A DNA stretch of 64,000 nucleotides from a virus: positions 1 to 64,000 of IMG/VR virus record IMGVR_UViG_3300042691_036561. One strand, given 5' to 3'. Shown here piece by piece: positions 7,757-17,732 of the stretch. How positions within the stretch are numbered: position 1 is the stretch's first letter; each line of letters starts with the position of its first letter. The notes under the pieces are model-generated. The model was not told the origin of the DNA and ran no database searches. It saw nothing but the letters and a program-made list of their open reading frames with translations. Position numbers and translations under genes: made by a program.

Positions 7757-9865
7757 TTAGAAATCAATTCTAACGGAAAATACCTGGTTACCTGTTCTTT
7801 CTAACGGTTTAGCTAATTTAGCTGTAACTAAAGGCTCTTTATTTTCATTTAATAATGCTACCTCTGTTATTCTTTTTGGTTGCCCAGTAACATATGTTGG
7901 GTTCTGGCTTGTTAAGAATTGTGTTCCAGGTAGATTAACCATGAAATTTAAAACCTCTACGTCAGTTGCCCTTGTTAATTGAACTGCACCTGGGAAAGGT
8001 TGTGAATCTCCAAACTGTGGTAATGTTGGTTGATCGATATTTGGTAATGGGCCAAGATAATTTTCTATATCATATGTAGGTGCAGTAATGGCACTATCAT
8101 ACATATCTCCGGTGATAACAAATTGGTAACCACACATATTTGTTTTAGAAATAAGGTTACCGACAGTGTGTCCAGATATTTGTGTTGTTAAGTCAATAAT
8201 TTTCCATCCGTCTGATGATGGTGGATTACCTGTTTGTACAACTTGAACTAATGCATAAAATTTATTTGCTGTAAACCCGGTAAAATATGATGAATTACTT
8301 AAAAATTTAAAATCACCGGTTTCAAATCTAAAACCAATATTTGAATTTGTTGTTCCTGTGATCTTTCCATAATAGTTACAATGCATACCATTTCTATAGG
8401 TGTCACCAGTGTATTGGAACATATATGTAACCCAAGCGGTTTCTCCTGTAAGAACTACTGGATCTAAATCATAGAATGTCGGTAAATCTAATGGCACTGT
8501 GTTGAATCTAGGTGCTGGTAATGTATATTTTCTATTTGTTTTATATTCTAATACGGCCACCAATTCTTGGTCATCAAATACAATAATTTTTTTATCAACA
8601 AATACTTTACCAACACGAATACCTTGTTCGTCTAATAAAAATCTAAACTTAAGATTGTTTGTGTTTGGTTTAGTATTTTTTGCTGATGAAACATAATAAT
8701 CAGTTGTATCCATCACAAATTTTGCGCCGATTGTTGTTCCGGTATTTCTGTGATAAAAAATAAAAGGAATATAAACTTCAAAATGATTAACATCAGAAAC
8801 TAAATCATCTGGATCGTATGTGTAATATTCTTCATCTGTTTCGCTCCCAATATAATCATCATATTTAAAAAATCTTTCTGGATCATTAACAATGTCACCT
8901 AATTCTGAATAATGAATAACCGCAATACATCTTTGATCTTCTGGTTTTACATCTATTCTTTCTCCAAATGAGTTAGTATATGATGTTGGATTAGAAATCG
9001 TCCCACCAGTTAAATTTGTAAATGTTTGGCCGGTAGAGGTATAACCTAAGTATTCTTTTAATGATGCGAACTGTGTTCCAGTATAACCACTTAATGCTTC
9101 ATCTGATGCGTCTAATCCAGCTGGTTTTTGTGTCCATATTGTTTCTAGTGTCCATGGATCGTGTTGTGCTAGATTGTCAACTGGTAATGGTGAACAAACC
9201 GTAGAGCCTGTTGGTGCTTCTGGGTATTCTAAACTACATCTATTGCAAATAACTTGTGCATATCCGGTCTCCGCTGAAAGATTTGGCATCGGTCTGTCAA
9301 ATGTTAATTCTGTAGGACTAACATTTGTGATTTTATAAACTAAGCTTTGTGATGTCCCACTTATAACATAATTTTGACTAACAAATTGATTCTTAAATAC
9401 TAATGTTACGAATTCACACTGTGAATAACCTGTAGCATTAGGAACTGATAAAATATTAGTTCCATCAACTTCTGATAATGATATTTCTTTAACTAAGCAT
9501 TCAACAGTGGTTCCAGTACAAACATCACTATCATATGGTCTATAGTTTGTAACGAATCCAGCTGGGCCCATTGCATTTTTTAATGTGGTTGTTATTGATT
9601 GTTCAACAGCGTTACCATAGTTGATTGTATCTGTACCTGTTAATAGATAGGGATACTTCACATGTTGATCTCCATCCATAGGCGCCAATACCCTTTGTCT
9701 TGGTGTTGTGCCTGCCCCGGTAAATCCACTAAAAGTATAATCAAATTCAGAATCGCCAACCTGAAAATATTTTATAACAAAATTACCTTCAGCGATAGAT
9801 TTTCTACCCTTTCTGGTTATTCTTGCTGATAAGAATTCTGAATTACTGCTATCTAAAAAGCTCAT
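7757..9865 (-). CDS. Virion structural protein, probably tail/baseplate associated
   Basis: 702 aa, no signal peptide or membrane helix. The N-terminus (SEFLSARITRKGRKSIAEGN) is the most conserved-looking part; the rest is Gly/Thr/Tyr-rich beta sequence with scattered cysteines (CNRCSLEYPEAP near 215). It ends in a regular beta domain. It lacks the Thr/Pro linkers of its upstream neighbours, so it is more likely a fixed tail component than an exchangeable fibre. It is the last gene of the baseplate-fibre series. Family not recognised. Confidence 0.65.
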   Translation of the reverse strand: MSFLDSSNSEFLSARITRKGRKSIAEGNFVIKYFQVGDSEFDYTFSGFTGAGTTPRQRVLAPMDGDQHVKYPYLLTGTDTINYGNAVEQSITTTLKNAMGPAGFVTNYRPYDSDVCTGTTVECLVKEISLSEVDGTNILSVPNATGYSQCEFVTLVFKNQFVSQNYVISGTSQSLVYKITNVSPTELTFDRPMPNLSAETGYAQVICNRCSLEYPEAPTGSTVCSPLPVDNLAQHDPWTLETIWTQKPAGLDASDEALSGYTGTQFASLKEYLGYTSTGQTFTNLTGGTISNPTSYTNSFGERIDVKPEDQRCIAVIHYSELGDIVNDPERFFKYDDYIGSETDEEYYTYDPDDLVSDVNHFEVYIPFIFYHRNTGTTIGAKFVMDTTDYYVSSAKNTKPNTNNLKFRFLLDEQGIRVGKVFVDKKIIVFDDQELVAVLEYKTNRKYTLPAPRFNTVPLDLPTFYDLDPVVLTGETAWVTYMFQYTGDTYRNGMHCNYYGKITGTTNSNIGFRFETGDFKFLSNSSYFTGFTANKFYALVQVVQTGNPPSSDGWKIIDLTTQISGHTVGNLISKTNMCGYQFVITGDMYDSAITAPTYDIENYLGPLPNIDQPTLPQFGDSQPFPGAVQLTRATDVEVLNFMVNLPGTQFLTSQNPTYVTGQPKRITEVALLNENKEPLVTAKLAKPLERTGNQVFSVRIDF

Positions 9866-9888
9866 TTATACTTATTTATTTTAATCAT

Positions 9889-11121
9889 TTATGCTTCACT
9901 AGGCCCACCAGGTCCACCTGAACAACTATCATTACCTACTGATATAATACCACCATTTGAATCTACTCTTATAAATTTATATGTACCTCCATCATATAAT
10001 AAATCACCATTAGGATTTGTTGTTGTTGGGGTATTTTGCGCACTTTGGTTTTCTGATTCAGTTATATATGCCATTCTTGTTACATTACCTAATGACCAAG
10101 AACCCGCAACAGGTGTTGTTAAACCATAATCACTATAGATTGTTGTAGTACCTGGTGTTAAAATTGCGTCAGTTGTATAGAATGGTGAGTTAATTAGATA
10201 ACCTTGTCCACCTGAACCAAAATTATTACAATAAGTTGTTGATATATTAGTGTCCATGACTTCTTCTGCTCTGTAGTATACATAAACTGTTGTTGGTGTT
10301 ACTGTTGGTGTTAACGTCGGAACACCAAGACATTGTATACTTACCTCCCAATAGTCATTTACGTCATTTGGCGCAGCTAACATTGGTGCTGTTAATACAT
10401 CTATGTAATATGTTTGGGTGTTATCATATGTTATTGTTAATGTTATTGGGCCAGTTTGAGTTGGGTACCAATAATCATTTGAATCATAACCAGATGAATT
10501 ACCAAACCATCCTGTACTTTCAATAATTGTTAAATCTGTTCTAATTGAAATATTGTTTGGTCTATCGTTTGCTGTACACGTAAAATTAATTAGCGATCCG
10601 TTAGCCACCCCTGTAAAATCTAGTTGACGATCAGGGTAATTATAAATCGTTGGCCCAGTATATTCACCTGTTACAGTAGAACTACATCCTGGCAAGCTAG
10701 TAGGGGTTATTGTTGTTGTTGGTGTAATTGTTGGTGTAACGGTAGTAGTAGTTGTTGTTGGTGTAATTGTTGGATCAACGGTAGTTGGTGTGGTAGTTGG
10801 TGTGGTAGTTGTTGTTGGTGTTATTGTTGGGGTAACAGTGGTAGAAGTTGTTGTTGGTGTTGGTGTTACACCTGGTATTCCAGTTATTGAAATACATTGT
10901 GTTGTACCAGAACAATCTCCGCCGTCCACTTTAACAAATAAACTAACCGTTCCATCAGGTATTGATGAAATTGTTTTTGGAAAACTAGATACCGCTTGTG
11001 ATGTTACTAGACTTGTACAGCCACTTCCACAAGACGCACCTGTACATCCTGATATTGAAACGGTTTGTCCTGTGATTCCGTTTCCTACTGTTCCTAAATT
11101 TACTGAAGCGTTAAATGCCAT
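9889..11121 (-). CDS. Fibre/adhesin-like protein with Thr/Pro linker
   Basis: 410 aa in three parts: an N-terminal beta domain of about 88 residues with several cysteines (GCTGASCGSGCTS), a Thr/Pro linker (about 89-145), and a C-terminal region with a second short TPT spacer and a Gly-rich, Cys-containing end. The architecture matches its neighbours at 11151, 12120, 12734 and 17733, suggesting tail-fibre tips or decorations that share an attachment domain. Function inferred from context only. Confidence 0.65.
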   Translation of the reverse strand: MAFNASVNLGTVGNGITGQTVSISGCTGASCGSGCTSLVTSQAVSSFPKTISSIPDGTVSLFVKVDGGDCSGTTQCISITGIPGVTPTPTTTSTTVTPTITPTTTTTPTTTPTTVDPTITPTTTTTTVTPTITPTTTITPTSLPGCSSTVTGEYTGPTIYNYPDRQLDFTGVANGSLINFTCTANDRPNNISIRTDLTIIESTGWFGNSSGYDSNDYWYPTQTGPITLTITYDNTQTYYIDVLTAPMLAAPNDVNDYWEVSIQCLGVPTLTPTVTPTTVYVYYRAEEVMDTNISTTYCNNFGSGGQGYLINSPFYTTDAILTPGTTTIYSDYGLTTPVAGSWSLGNVTRMAYITESENQSAQNTPTTTNPNGDLLYDGGTYKFIRVDSNGGIISVGNDSCSGGPGGPSEA

Positions 11122-11125
11122 ATGT

Positions 11126-11133
11126 TATAAATA
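11126..11133 (-). promoter_or_regulatory. TATTTATA box before the 410-aa gene
   Basis: Exact TATTTATA on the coding strand, only 4 nt from the ATG. A promoter this close would give an almost leaderless message, so this copy is the weakest promoter case. Confidence 0.3.
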
Positions 11134-11150
11134 TTAATTCTTTTATTTTA

Positions 11151-12035
11151 TTATACTGGACACCCAATAGGTATATTGTTATTAGCTCTTAATGTCACAG
11201 ATACATGTAAAGGTGTTGGTGATGGTGTGTAATCCTCTTCTCCAAGCAGATTGTCAATCGGGCTACTTAAATGTAATTCTGATGTTCCAATAATATCACA
11301 AACTCTATATCTTATAATATTACCCGATCCACTAGCCCACATCCCTCTAATTGTATATGGTAATAAACTTTCTAAAACATATATAGTTCCACTTCTTGAT
11401 CCTCCAGCAGATGTGGTTTCATCTAATAATGTTGCACCATTTTTATCTAAGATAACTAATCGTCCACCAGAATCTGCACCTATAACCCAATCAATTCTTG
11501 CTGATGTAGTTGTTGTAGTTGTTGTTGGTGTTGTAGTTGTTGTTGGTGTTGTAGTTGTTGTTGGTGTTGGCGTTATTATAACATTATATTCAGACGATCC
11601 TCCAGTAAAAGTACAATCTGCAGGGGTTGTTGTTGGTGTTGGGCTTGGGGTAATGATTTGATCGCTAATAGCAGAACCACCGCTAAATCTACAATCAATA
11701 TAATTCGATGTACCTCCAGTAAATAAGCAACAATTTATACAATTATCATAAACCTCCTCATGATTTGTGAAAATATTTTCAATCACATAACCTCCGGTTA
11801 CTGTATCTAAAATTTTAAACCAATATTGTGTACTATAGGACGCTCCACTAAAAATAATAGGGTTTGTGTTGTAATATGATCCATCAGAACTTGCTTGATA
11901 AGTTGTACCAGAATTTGGATAATATGTATACCCGGTTGTGACCACAGATTCATTACCTGCGGTGGGCCCAGTTTTATATAATAACTTAAATGGGTTTGGT
12001 GAAACAATACCTTTTAATTTTAGATTTAATCCCAT
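11151..12035 (-). CDS. Fibre/adhesin-like protein with Thr-rich linker
   Basis: 294 aa from the ATG at 12035 (MGLNLKLKG). A longer frame exists from a TTG at 12050, but the ATG is the better start. The N-terminal domain of about 100 residues has a CINCC cluster. Three units of the pattern C-x-F-x-GG (CLFTGG, CRFSGG, CTFTGG) lead into two TPT linkers, one made of an 18-bp tandem repeat. The C-terminal domain of about 110 residues starts near ARIDWVIGADSGGRLV. Cys-x-Phe followed by Ile-Ile-Thr-Pro is also seen in the repeats of the larger adhesins. Likely a virion fibre component. Confidence 0.62.
   Translation of the reverse strand: MGLNLKLKGIVSPNPFKLLYKTGPTAGNESVVTTGYTYYPNSGTTYQASSDGSYYNTNPIIFSGASYSTQYWFKILDTVTGGYVIENIFTNHEEVYDNCINCCLFTGGTSNYIDCRFSGGSAISDQIITPSPTPTTTPADCTFTGGSSEYNVIITPTPTTTTTPTTTTTPTTTTTTTSARIDWVIGADSGGRLVILDKNGATLLDETTSAGGSRSGTIYVLESLLPYTIRGMWASGSGNIIRYRVCDIIGTSELHLSSPIDNLLGEEDYTPSPTPLHVSVTLRANNNIPIGCPV
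11512..11565. repeat. 18-bp perfect tandem repeat, 3 copies
   Basis: Three identical 18-bp units (GTTGTAGTTGTTGTTGGT on the plus strand) encode Thr/Pro hexapeptides of the linker in the 11151 gene. Because 18 is a multiple of three, gain or loss of units changes linker length without breaking the frame. Confidence 0.9.
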
Positions 12036-12061
12036 ACTACATAAATACAACTCTTATAAAA

Positions 12062-12069
12062 TATAAATA
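12062..12069 (-). promoter_or_regulatory. TATTTATA box after the terminator
   Basis: Exact TATTTATA on the coding strand directly after the T-run of the terminator at 12071-12096 and 26 nt before the ATG at 12035. A promoter placed right after a terminator would restart transcription for the last three fibre genes. Confidence 0.45.
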
Positions 12070-12070
12070 A

Positions 12071-12096
12071 AAAACCCCTCGTTTTGAAGGGGTTTT
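12071..12096 (-). terminator. Intrinsic terminator between fibre genes
   Basis: AAAACCCCT and AGGGGTTTT form a 9-bp stem with an 8-nt loop; on the minus strand a T-run continues into TTATTTATA. The A/T ends make it potentially bidirectional. It ends the message of the 12120 gene and upstream fibres. Confidence 0.88.
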
Positions 12097-12119
12097 AAAA
12101 TATAATATTAAATTAGTTT

Positions 12120-12680
12120 TTAATTACCAATTAAACATGTTCCATTAGTTGTACAAGGTGTTCCGTCATTTGACCATAACCACTCTGTTGTAATTTCTAC
12201 ACCACCTTGAACCCAAACAGGTGTACTATAAGCTCCACTAAATGAAACACATAAACCAGCTGTGATTGTACTATTACCGTTATCCATTGATTCAATGTTA
12301 CTTAATAAAACTGTTTGGACGGTACCGTCATAATCTCTATATCTTACATATAAATCACCTGGTGGTGGATTAGTTGTACTGTATGTTACAGTCCAACATT
12401 CTGCTGTTACACTTGATGTAGTTGTCGGCGTTGGTGTTGGTTGGGATGGGAAAGCTTCCCATTGCTGGGTATTTGTACAAATTCCGGTACTTGCGATTGT
12501 ACCACCAGTTGTGAGATCACTAATACCAGTAATTGTATGTCCGGTTAATAATTGTTCCTTTGTTACCCCTGTTGCTAATTCTGTGGTAACATTACCGCTG
12601 GTTGTTCCTGAAATATTAAAAGGCCCAGCAACATATGTTGCGCCAGAATATTGATTTTGTAATGTGAATGTAACTATCAT
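12120..12680 (-). CDS. Fibre-like protein sharing its C-terminal module with the 1659-aa adhesin
   Basis: 186 aa: an N-terminal beta domain (about 1-78), a very short PTPTPTTT linker (about 81-88) and a C-terminal module of about 95 residues. That module (DLYVRYRD, TVQTVLL, MDNGN, VQGGVE and an end in CLIGN) matches the last 90 residues of the neighbouring 1659-aa protein, which ends CLIGSV. The simplest reading is a minimal fibre: anchor, linker and the same tip. It is the gene directly downstream of that adhesin. Confidence 0.7.
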   Translation of the reverse strand: MIVTFTLQNQYSGATYVAGPFNISGTTSGNVTTELATGVTKEQLLTGHTITGISDLTTGGTIASTGICTNTQQWEAFPSQPTPTPTTTSSVTAECWTVTYSTTNPPPGDLYVRYRDYDGTVQTVLLSNIESMDNGNSTITAGLCVSFSGAYSTPVWVQGGVEITTEWLWSNDGTPCTTNGTCLIGN

Positions 12681-12695
12681 TGTTTTTTCTTTTTG

Positions 12696-12703
12696 TATAA
12701 ATA
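12696..12703 (-). promoter_or_regulatory. TATTTATA box before the 186-aa gene
   Basis: Exact TATTTATA on the coding strand, 15 nt before the ATG at 12680, in the spacer between the two genes that share a C-terminal module. Confidence 0.45.
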
Positions 12704-12733
12704 TTTGTTTATTTGAAATTGTTTATAATTTTT

Positions 12734-15700
12734 TTATACGCTACCTATTAGACATACACCATCAGATTCACAAATTCCACCTTGGGTCCAACTATCAAAA
12801 CAAGTAACTTCAACACCACCTTGTACACAAACTGGTGTAGAATATGATGATCCAGGTTTAACACAAATACCTACAGTATATGTACCATTACCATTATCCA
12901 TGGTCGCTAAATTCTGAATTAATACTGTTTGTACCGTATCTGTAACGTCTCTATATCTTACATATAAATCATTTGGTATTGTTACGTAAGTCATTGTATA
13001 ACAATATCCTGGAGCATCCCCATCAGTTAAAACTGTTAAACCACTTGTTGTTATACAACCATTTGTATCAGTAACTTCAAGACAATATCCACCAGATGTT
13101 AAACCTGTTATTGATCTTGTTGGGTTACTAGACGCAACACTATAATATTCTGCCACTATATCTCCACCGCAAGTTGTATATGGTGAGCTAGTGTCCTTAT
13201 ATAATCTATATGTCTTAGGCCACACACCACCACTAGAACTAATATCAAGGCTTCCAGCTGATGGGGAATAAAATCCAGGATTAACTGCATTATTAATTGT
13301 TGCATATTGTTGTGATGGTTCTGATATGTATACACCATATGTCGCCTCACACTGATTATAGTCTTTAAGGTACACCGTATAACTTCCAGAAGTTAAATTA
13401 TTAAATGTTGCTGTTGGAACACCATTAACCAAATTGAATAAGTAATAGTCTGAGAAATCACCAGTCAATGAAACTGTTAATTGTCCACTATTACCACTAG
13501 TTGGGTTTGTTATTGTTATTGAACCATTAGAACCACCGTAACAAGATATATTAGAATGCGTTATTGTTGCGCTTGGTGCCGCCTTACTTAAATTAGTGTT
13601 TTGATTAGACGATTCACATCCGTTTCCGTCTTTAACTCTAACAGTATATGTTGCTGAGTATAAGCCAGTAAAGCTATTACTTGATTGCCATGTTGATCCT
13701 CCATTAATAGAATATTGATATGAGCCAGCACCACCACTTGCAATTACTGTTATTGAACCATTTGTACTATCATAACAAGTTGGATATACCACATTTGTAT
13801 AGAATGATACTGCACTTGGAACCGTAATTGAAGTTGTGTATGTTTGAACACAATTTGAACCGTCCTTAACATAAATAGTATATGAACCATCACCCAAACT
13901 AGCGTACGCCTGTGGTAAATTTCCATATGTGCCACCAGCGTTTAATTTAGATTGATAAGTACCACCGTTACCACCTGTTCCAGAATTAACTGAAATACTA
14001 CCTGTTCCTCCAACACAAGTTGGATTAAAAATTGATATTGTTGCGTTTGGTGCAGATTTAGATAAAGTTTGTGTTGTTGCAGCAACACAATTATTAGCGT
14101 CTTTAGCATATAATACATATGTTCCAGTACCTAAACTACTAAATGTTGCACTTGCCTGATAGTTTGTACCATCTTTTGAATATGTTTTTGTTCCAGTACC
14201 ACCAGACGCGGATAATGTTATAGAACCATCAGCACCATCCCAACACGTTGGATTTGTTGCTGAATTAACACTTACTGTTAATGCAGATGGCTCAGTAATT
14301 ACATAGGTATATGATGCTTTACAATTTGTTGCATCTTTTATATATAACGTATAGTTTCCTGGTGATAAATCACTGAAAATCTTTTGTACTGTGTAGTAAG
14401 TAATATCATTAAGAGATACTGTATATGGTCCATTATTACCACCACTTGCGCCAACAACATTTAATGAGCCGGTACCGCCATTACAATAAGCATTTGTTTG
14501 ATTTACAACTGGTGTTGGAGCGGATTTTGTTACACTTACAGTCGCACTAGAAGATTGACATCCATTACCATCTTTTGATTTAACGGTATAAACACCAGAA
14601 CTTAAATTGGTAAACACACCACTACTTTGCCACGTTGACCCATTATCTTTAGAATATTCATAACCGCCTCCAGATCCGCCTGAAGCACTTAGTGTGAACC
14701 CTGCATTAGTGCTATTCCAACAAGTTGGATATTGTAATCCAGATGAACTAACAGTAACTTGAGTTGGTTGTGTTATTGTTACAGCATATGTATTTTCACA
14801 ACCAGCGCTATCTTTTACATAAATAGTATATGAACCAGCCGATAAAGAAGAATAGGTTCTAGAGGTAGTTAATACTTGATAAGTTCCGCCCGAATTTAAT
14901 TTTGTTGAGTATGGACCACCTTGGCCTCCTGATAAATCAGAAACAACTATTGATCCATCGCTACCGCCATTACATGTTACATTTGTTTGTGATACTGTTG
15001 CGGTTACTTGTGTTCTATCTAAACCTATTGTGTTTGTTCTTACACAACCGGCACTATCTTTTACATAAATTGTATATGTCCCATTACCTAAATTGCTGAA
15101 GGTTGTACCGGTTTGATATGTGGAACCATCTTTAGAATAGGTATATCCAGAGCCTGTACCTCCAGAAGCTGATGTTACGGTAATCGAACCATCTGTACTT
15201 CCTATACAAGTTGGATTTGTTCTAGATAATGTTGAACTAACTATAGTTGGCTCAGTCACTGTTACTACACTACTATTACCAACTTCACCATATGAATCTT
15301 TAGCATATAAAATATATGAACCAGCGGTTAACCCACTGAAAACATTTGACGCTTGATAATTTGTACCATCTTTTGAATATGTATAACTTGCAGTACCTCC
15401 AGTAACCCCAGAAACAGTAATAACACCGTTTGAGCCACCATTACATGTTACATTAGTTGTGGTTGATACACCAACCGTTAAAGTTACGTTAGTAATTGAA
15501 ATTACAATCGATTTATCATATGTTAATCCTCCAGCATCTGTTGCTCTAACTCTAATTGTATAACTTGATTGTGTTTCAAAATCAAATACCGCGGCACTTC
15601 TTAATGTTGTTCCTGAAATTGAAAAACTTGAATTTCCTGGATATGATGATGTGTCAACTAAGGCATAGGTAAAGGTGTCGCCAGCATCTGGATCAGATGA

Positions 15701-17713
15701 ACTAAATGTCCCTATTGTTGTACCAGTTGGTACATTTTCTGAAATTGAAACTGAACTTAGAGAAATATTTGTTGGTGCTTCGTTAACATTGGTTACTGAG
15801 ATTGCAAATACTTGATCAAATGTTAAACCACCGGCATCTGTTGATCTAATCTTTATTGAATATGAAGATTTTGTTTCTAAATCAAATATTGCCGCAGATT
15901 TTAAAGATGCTCCAGTAATAGTAAAACTAGAGTTATCTGGATAATTTGCTAAATCAACTAAAGTGTATGTAAATGTGTCACCAGCATCTGGATCTGTTGT
16001 TGATAGTGTTCCAATTGTTGTACCGGTTGCAGAATTTTCTGCTATTGTATTTGATGATAATGAAATAGCTGTTGGTGTTTCATTAGCATTTGTTATCGAT
16101 ATTGTTAATGTTTTATCAAATGTTAATCCACCTGAATCGGTTGATCGGACTCTTATTGTATAAGAACTTTTTGTTTCAAAATTAAATACTGCTGCAGATT
16201 TTAGTGTTATACCACTAATACTAAAACTAGAGTTATCTGGATAATTTGCTAAATCAACTAAACTGTATGTAAATGTACCGCCGTCTGGGTCAGTTGTTGA
16301 AAATGTTCCAATGGTTGTTCCTGTTGCCACATTTTCCTCAATTGATAATGAACTTAAACCAATATTTGTTGGTGCTTCATTAACATTACTAACATAGATA
16401 TATAATGTACCATCATAAGTTAACCCACCTTGATCTGTTACTCTAATTTTAATTAAATATTCATTTTTTACCTCATAATTAAAGACAGCAGCTGATCTGA
16501 GTGTTGATCCACTTATGATAAAGCTGTTGTTGTCAGGATAAGTTATAGTATCTCTAAGTGCATAAGTAAATGTATTTCCAGAATCATTGTCTAATCCACT
16601 TAAAATACCAACAGTTGTTCCTGTTGCTGAATTTTCTGGGATAGTATCATTAGAAATACTAAAACCATATGGTGCTTCATTAACATTTGTTACATAAGCT
16701 GTTAACACACCTTCAAATGTTAAAGAATTAGAATCTGTTGCTCGAACTTTAATTGGATATGAATTTTGGATTTCATAATCAAAAATTTCAGCAGACTTTA
16801 AAACCCCTCCACTAGTTAATGTGAATTTATTATTATTTGGATAAGATAATGAATCTATAAATTCGTATGTAAATGTATCACCACTATCAGGATCAAGCGC
16901 TGTTATTGTACCAACAGTTGTTCCTGTGGGTGAATTTTCCGGAATACTTCCGTTTAAATTTAAACCATATGGCGCTTCATTAATATTTGTTACATTAATT
17001 GTAAACGCTTTATCATAAAATAATCCACCGGCATCGGTTGATTTTATGATTATACTGTATGATGATTTATTCTCGTAATCAAAAATTGCGGATGTTCTTA
17101 AATCAGAACCATCTATGTTAAAAGATGCCGCATCCCCAGTTGATTGTATGGAATAAGTATGTGTGTCGCCTAAATCAACATCATTAGTACTTAAAGTTCC
17201 AACAATTGTGTTTATTGGGCTGTTTTCATTTACTGTATTATTGCTTAAATTAATATCTACTGGTGCAGAATTTGTTGGGGTCGGGGTTGATGTAGATGTT
17301 GGCGTTGGTGTCGCTATAACCGCAATAGTGTCTATTAAAAATTCACAATTAGGGGTATAGGTTGATGTTGGTGTAAGAGTAATAGTTGGAGTGTTGGTTG
17401 GTGTTTCGGTTGGTGTTGCTGTAAGTGTTGGTGTTGAAGTTGGTGTGGCAGTTGGTGTTGGTGTTGGTAAAATTAAATCGTCACCAATTAAACAATATGG
17501 ATCTGTGTTATATAAGATTATTTTATATGCATTATCAGGTACAGAAACTAACACACCGTTTATATCTGTTAAATCTGAATATGTTATTCCTGTTGCGGGT
17601 AATGACGTTGAAACCACCGTAGCAATATTCAACGGATCAACAACATCATAATAAATGTTGTATGGCCCTGGTGCCGTTCCTGAAGATATTGTTACTGTGA
17701 ATTGTTTTGCCAT
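12734..17713 (-). CDS. Giant phage adhesin with cadherin-like and SprB-like repeats
   Basis: 1659 aa. In order: an N-terminal anchor-like domain (1-80); a Thr/Pro linker with one NCEFLIDTIAVIATPTP unit (about 80-150); six cadherin-like repeats of about 98 residues (about 150-745), each with an xENS/xENV start, TDPDAGDTFTY-type calcium motifs and an NVNEAP linker; ten SprB-type repeats of about 78 residues (about 746-1565) with the pattern TNVTCNGGSDGSI, then YSKDGTxYQ and LxxGxYTxYVKDxxGC; and a C-terminal module of about 90 residues shared with the 186-aa neighbour. Cadherin-like repeats usually bind calcium and form rods; SprB repeats occur in Bacteroidota gliding adhesins. No signal peptide, so it is a virion fibre and not a secreted protein. 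It probably reaches out from the baseplate to host surface structures. Confidence 0.85.
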   Translation of the reverse strand: MAKQFTVTISSGTAPGPYNIYYDVVDPLNIATVVSTSLPATGITYSDLTDINGVLVSVPDNAYKIILYNTDPYCLIGDDLILPTPTPTATPTSTPTLTATPTETPTNTPTITLTPTSTYTPNCEFLIDTIAVIATPTPTSTSTPTPTNSAPVDINLSNNTVNENSPINTIVGTLSTNDVDLGDTHTYSIQSTGDAASFNIDGSDLRTSAIFDYENKSSYSIIIKSTDAGGLFYDKAFTINVTNINEAPYGLNLNGSIPENSPTGTTVGTITALDPDSGDTFTYEFIDSLSYPNNNKFTLTSGGVLKSAEIFDYEIQNSYPIKVRATDSNSLTFEGVLTAYVTNVNEAPYGFSISNDTIPENSATGTTVGILSGLDNDSGNTFTYALRDTITYPDNNSFIISGSTLRSAAVFNYEVKNEYLIKIRVTDQGGLTYDGTLYIYVSNVNEAPTNIGLSSLSIEENVATGTTIGTFSTTDPDGGTFTYSLVDLANYPDNSSFSISGITLKSAAVFNFETKSSYTIRVRSTDSGGLTFDKTLTISITNANETPTAISLSSNTIAENSATGTTIGTLSTTDPDAGDTFTYTLVDLANYPDNSSFTITGASLKSAAIFDLETKSSYSIKIRSTDAGGLTFDQVFAISVTNVNEAPTNISLSSVSISENVPTGTTIGTFSSSDPDAGDTFTYALVDTSSYPGNSSFSISGTTLRSAAVFDFETQSSYTIRVRATDAGGLTYDKSIVISITNVTLTVGVSTTTNVTCNGGSNGVITVSGVTGGTASYTYSKDGTNYQASNVFSGLTAGSYILYAKDSYGEVGNSSVVTVTEPTIVSSTLSRTNPTCIGSTDGSITVTSASGGTGSGYTYSKDGSTYQTGTTFSNLGNGTYTIYVKDSAGCVRTNTIGLDRTQVTATVSQTNVTCNGGSDGSIVVSDLSGGQGGPYSTKLNSGGTYQVLTTSRTYSSLSAGSYTIYVKDSAGCENTYAVTITQPTQVTVSSSGLQYPTCWNSTNAGFTLSASGGSGGGYEYSKDNGSTWQSSGVFTNLSSGVYTVKSKDGNGCQSSSATVSVTKSAPTPVVNQTNAYCNGGTGSLNVVGASGGNNGPYTVSLNDITYYTVQKIFSDLSPGNYTLYIKDATNCKASYTYVITEPSALTVSVNSATNPTCWDGADGSITLSASGGTGTKTYSKDGTNYQASATFSSLGTGTYVLYAKDANNCVAATTQTLSKSAPNATISIFNPTCVGGTGSISVNSGTGGNGGTYQSKLNAGGTYGNLPQAYASLGDGSYTIYVKDGSNCVQTYTTSITVPSAVSFYTNVVYPTCYDSTNGSITVIASGGAGSYQYSINGGSTWQSSNSFTGLYSATYTVRVKDGNGCESSNQNTNLSKAAPSATITHSNISCYGGSNGSITITNPTSGNSGQLTVSLTGDFSDYYLFNLVNGVPTATFNNLTSGSYTVYLKDYNQCEATYGVYISEPSQQYATINNAVNPGFYSPSAGSLDISSSGGVWPKTYRLYKDTSSPYTTCGGDIVAEYYSVASSNPTRSITGLTSGGYCLEVTDTNGCITTSGLTVLTDGDAPGYCYTMTYVTIPNDLYVRYRDVTDTVQTVLIQNLATMDNGNGTYTVGICVKPGSSYSTPVCVQGGVEVTCFDSWTQGGICESDGVCLIGSV

Positions 17714-17732
17714 TATTTTATATAATTATTCA

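Noticed and set aside
10690-10870. CRISPR-like or microsatellite array
   Set aside because: The short GTTGGTGTT units have no spacers and encode a Thr/Pro linker in a confirmed reading frame.
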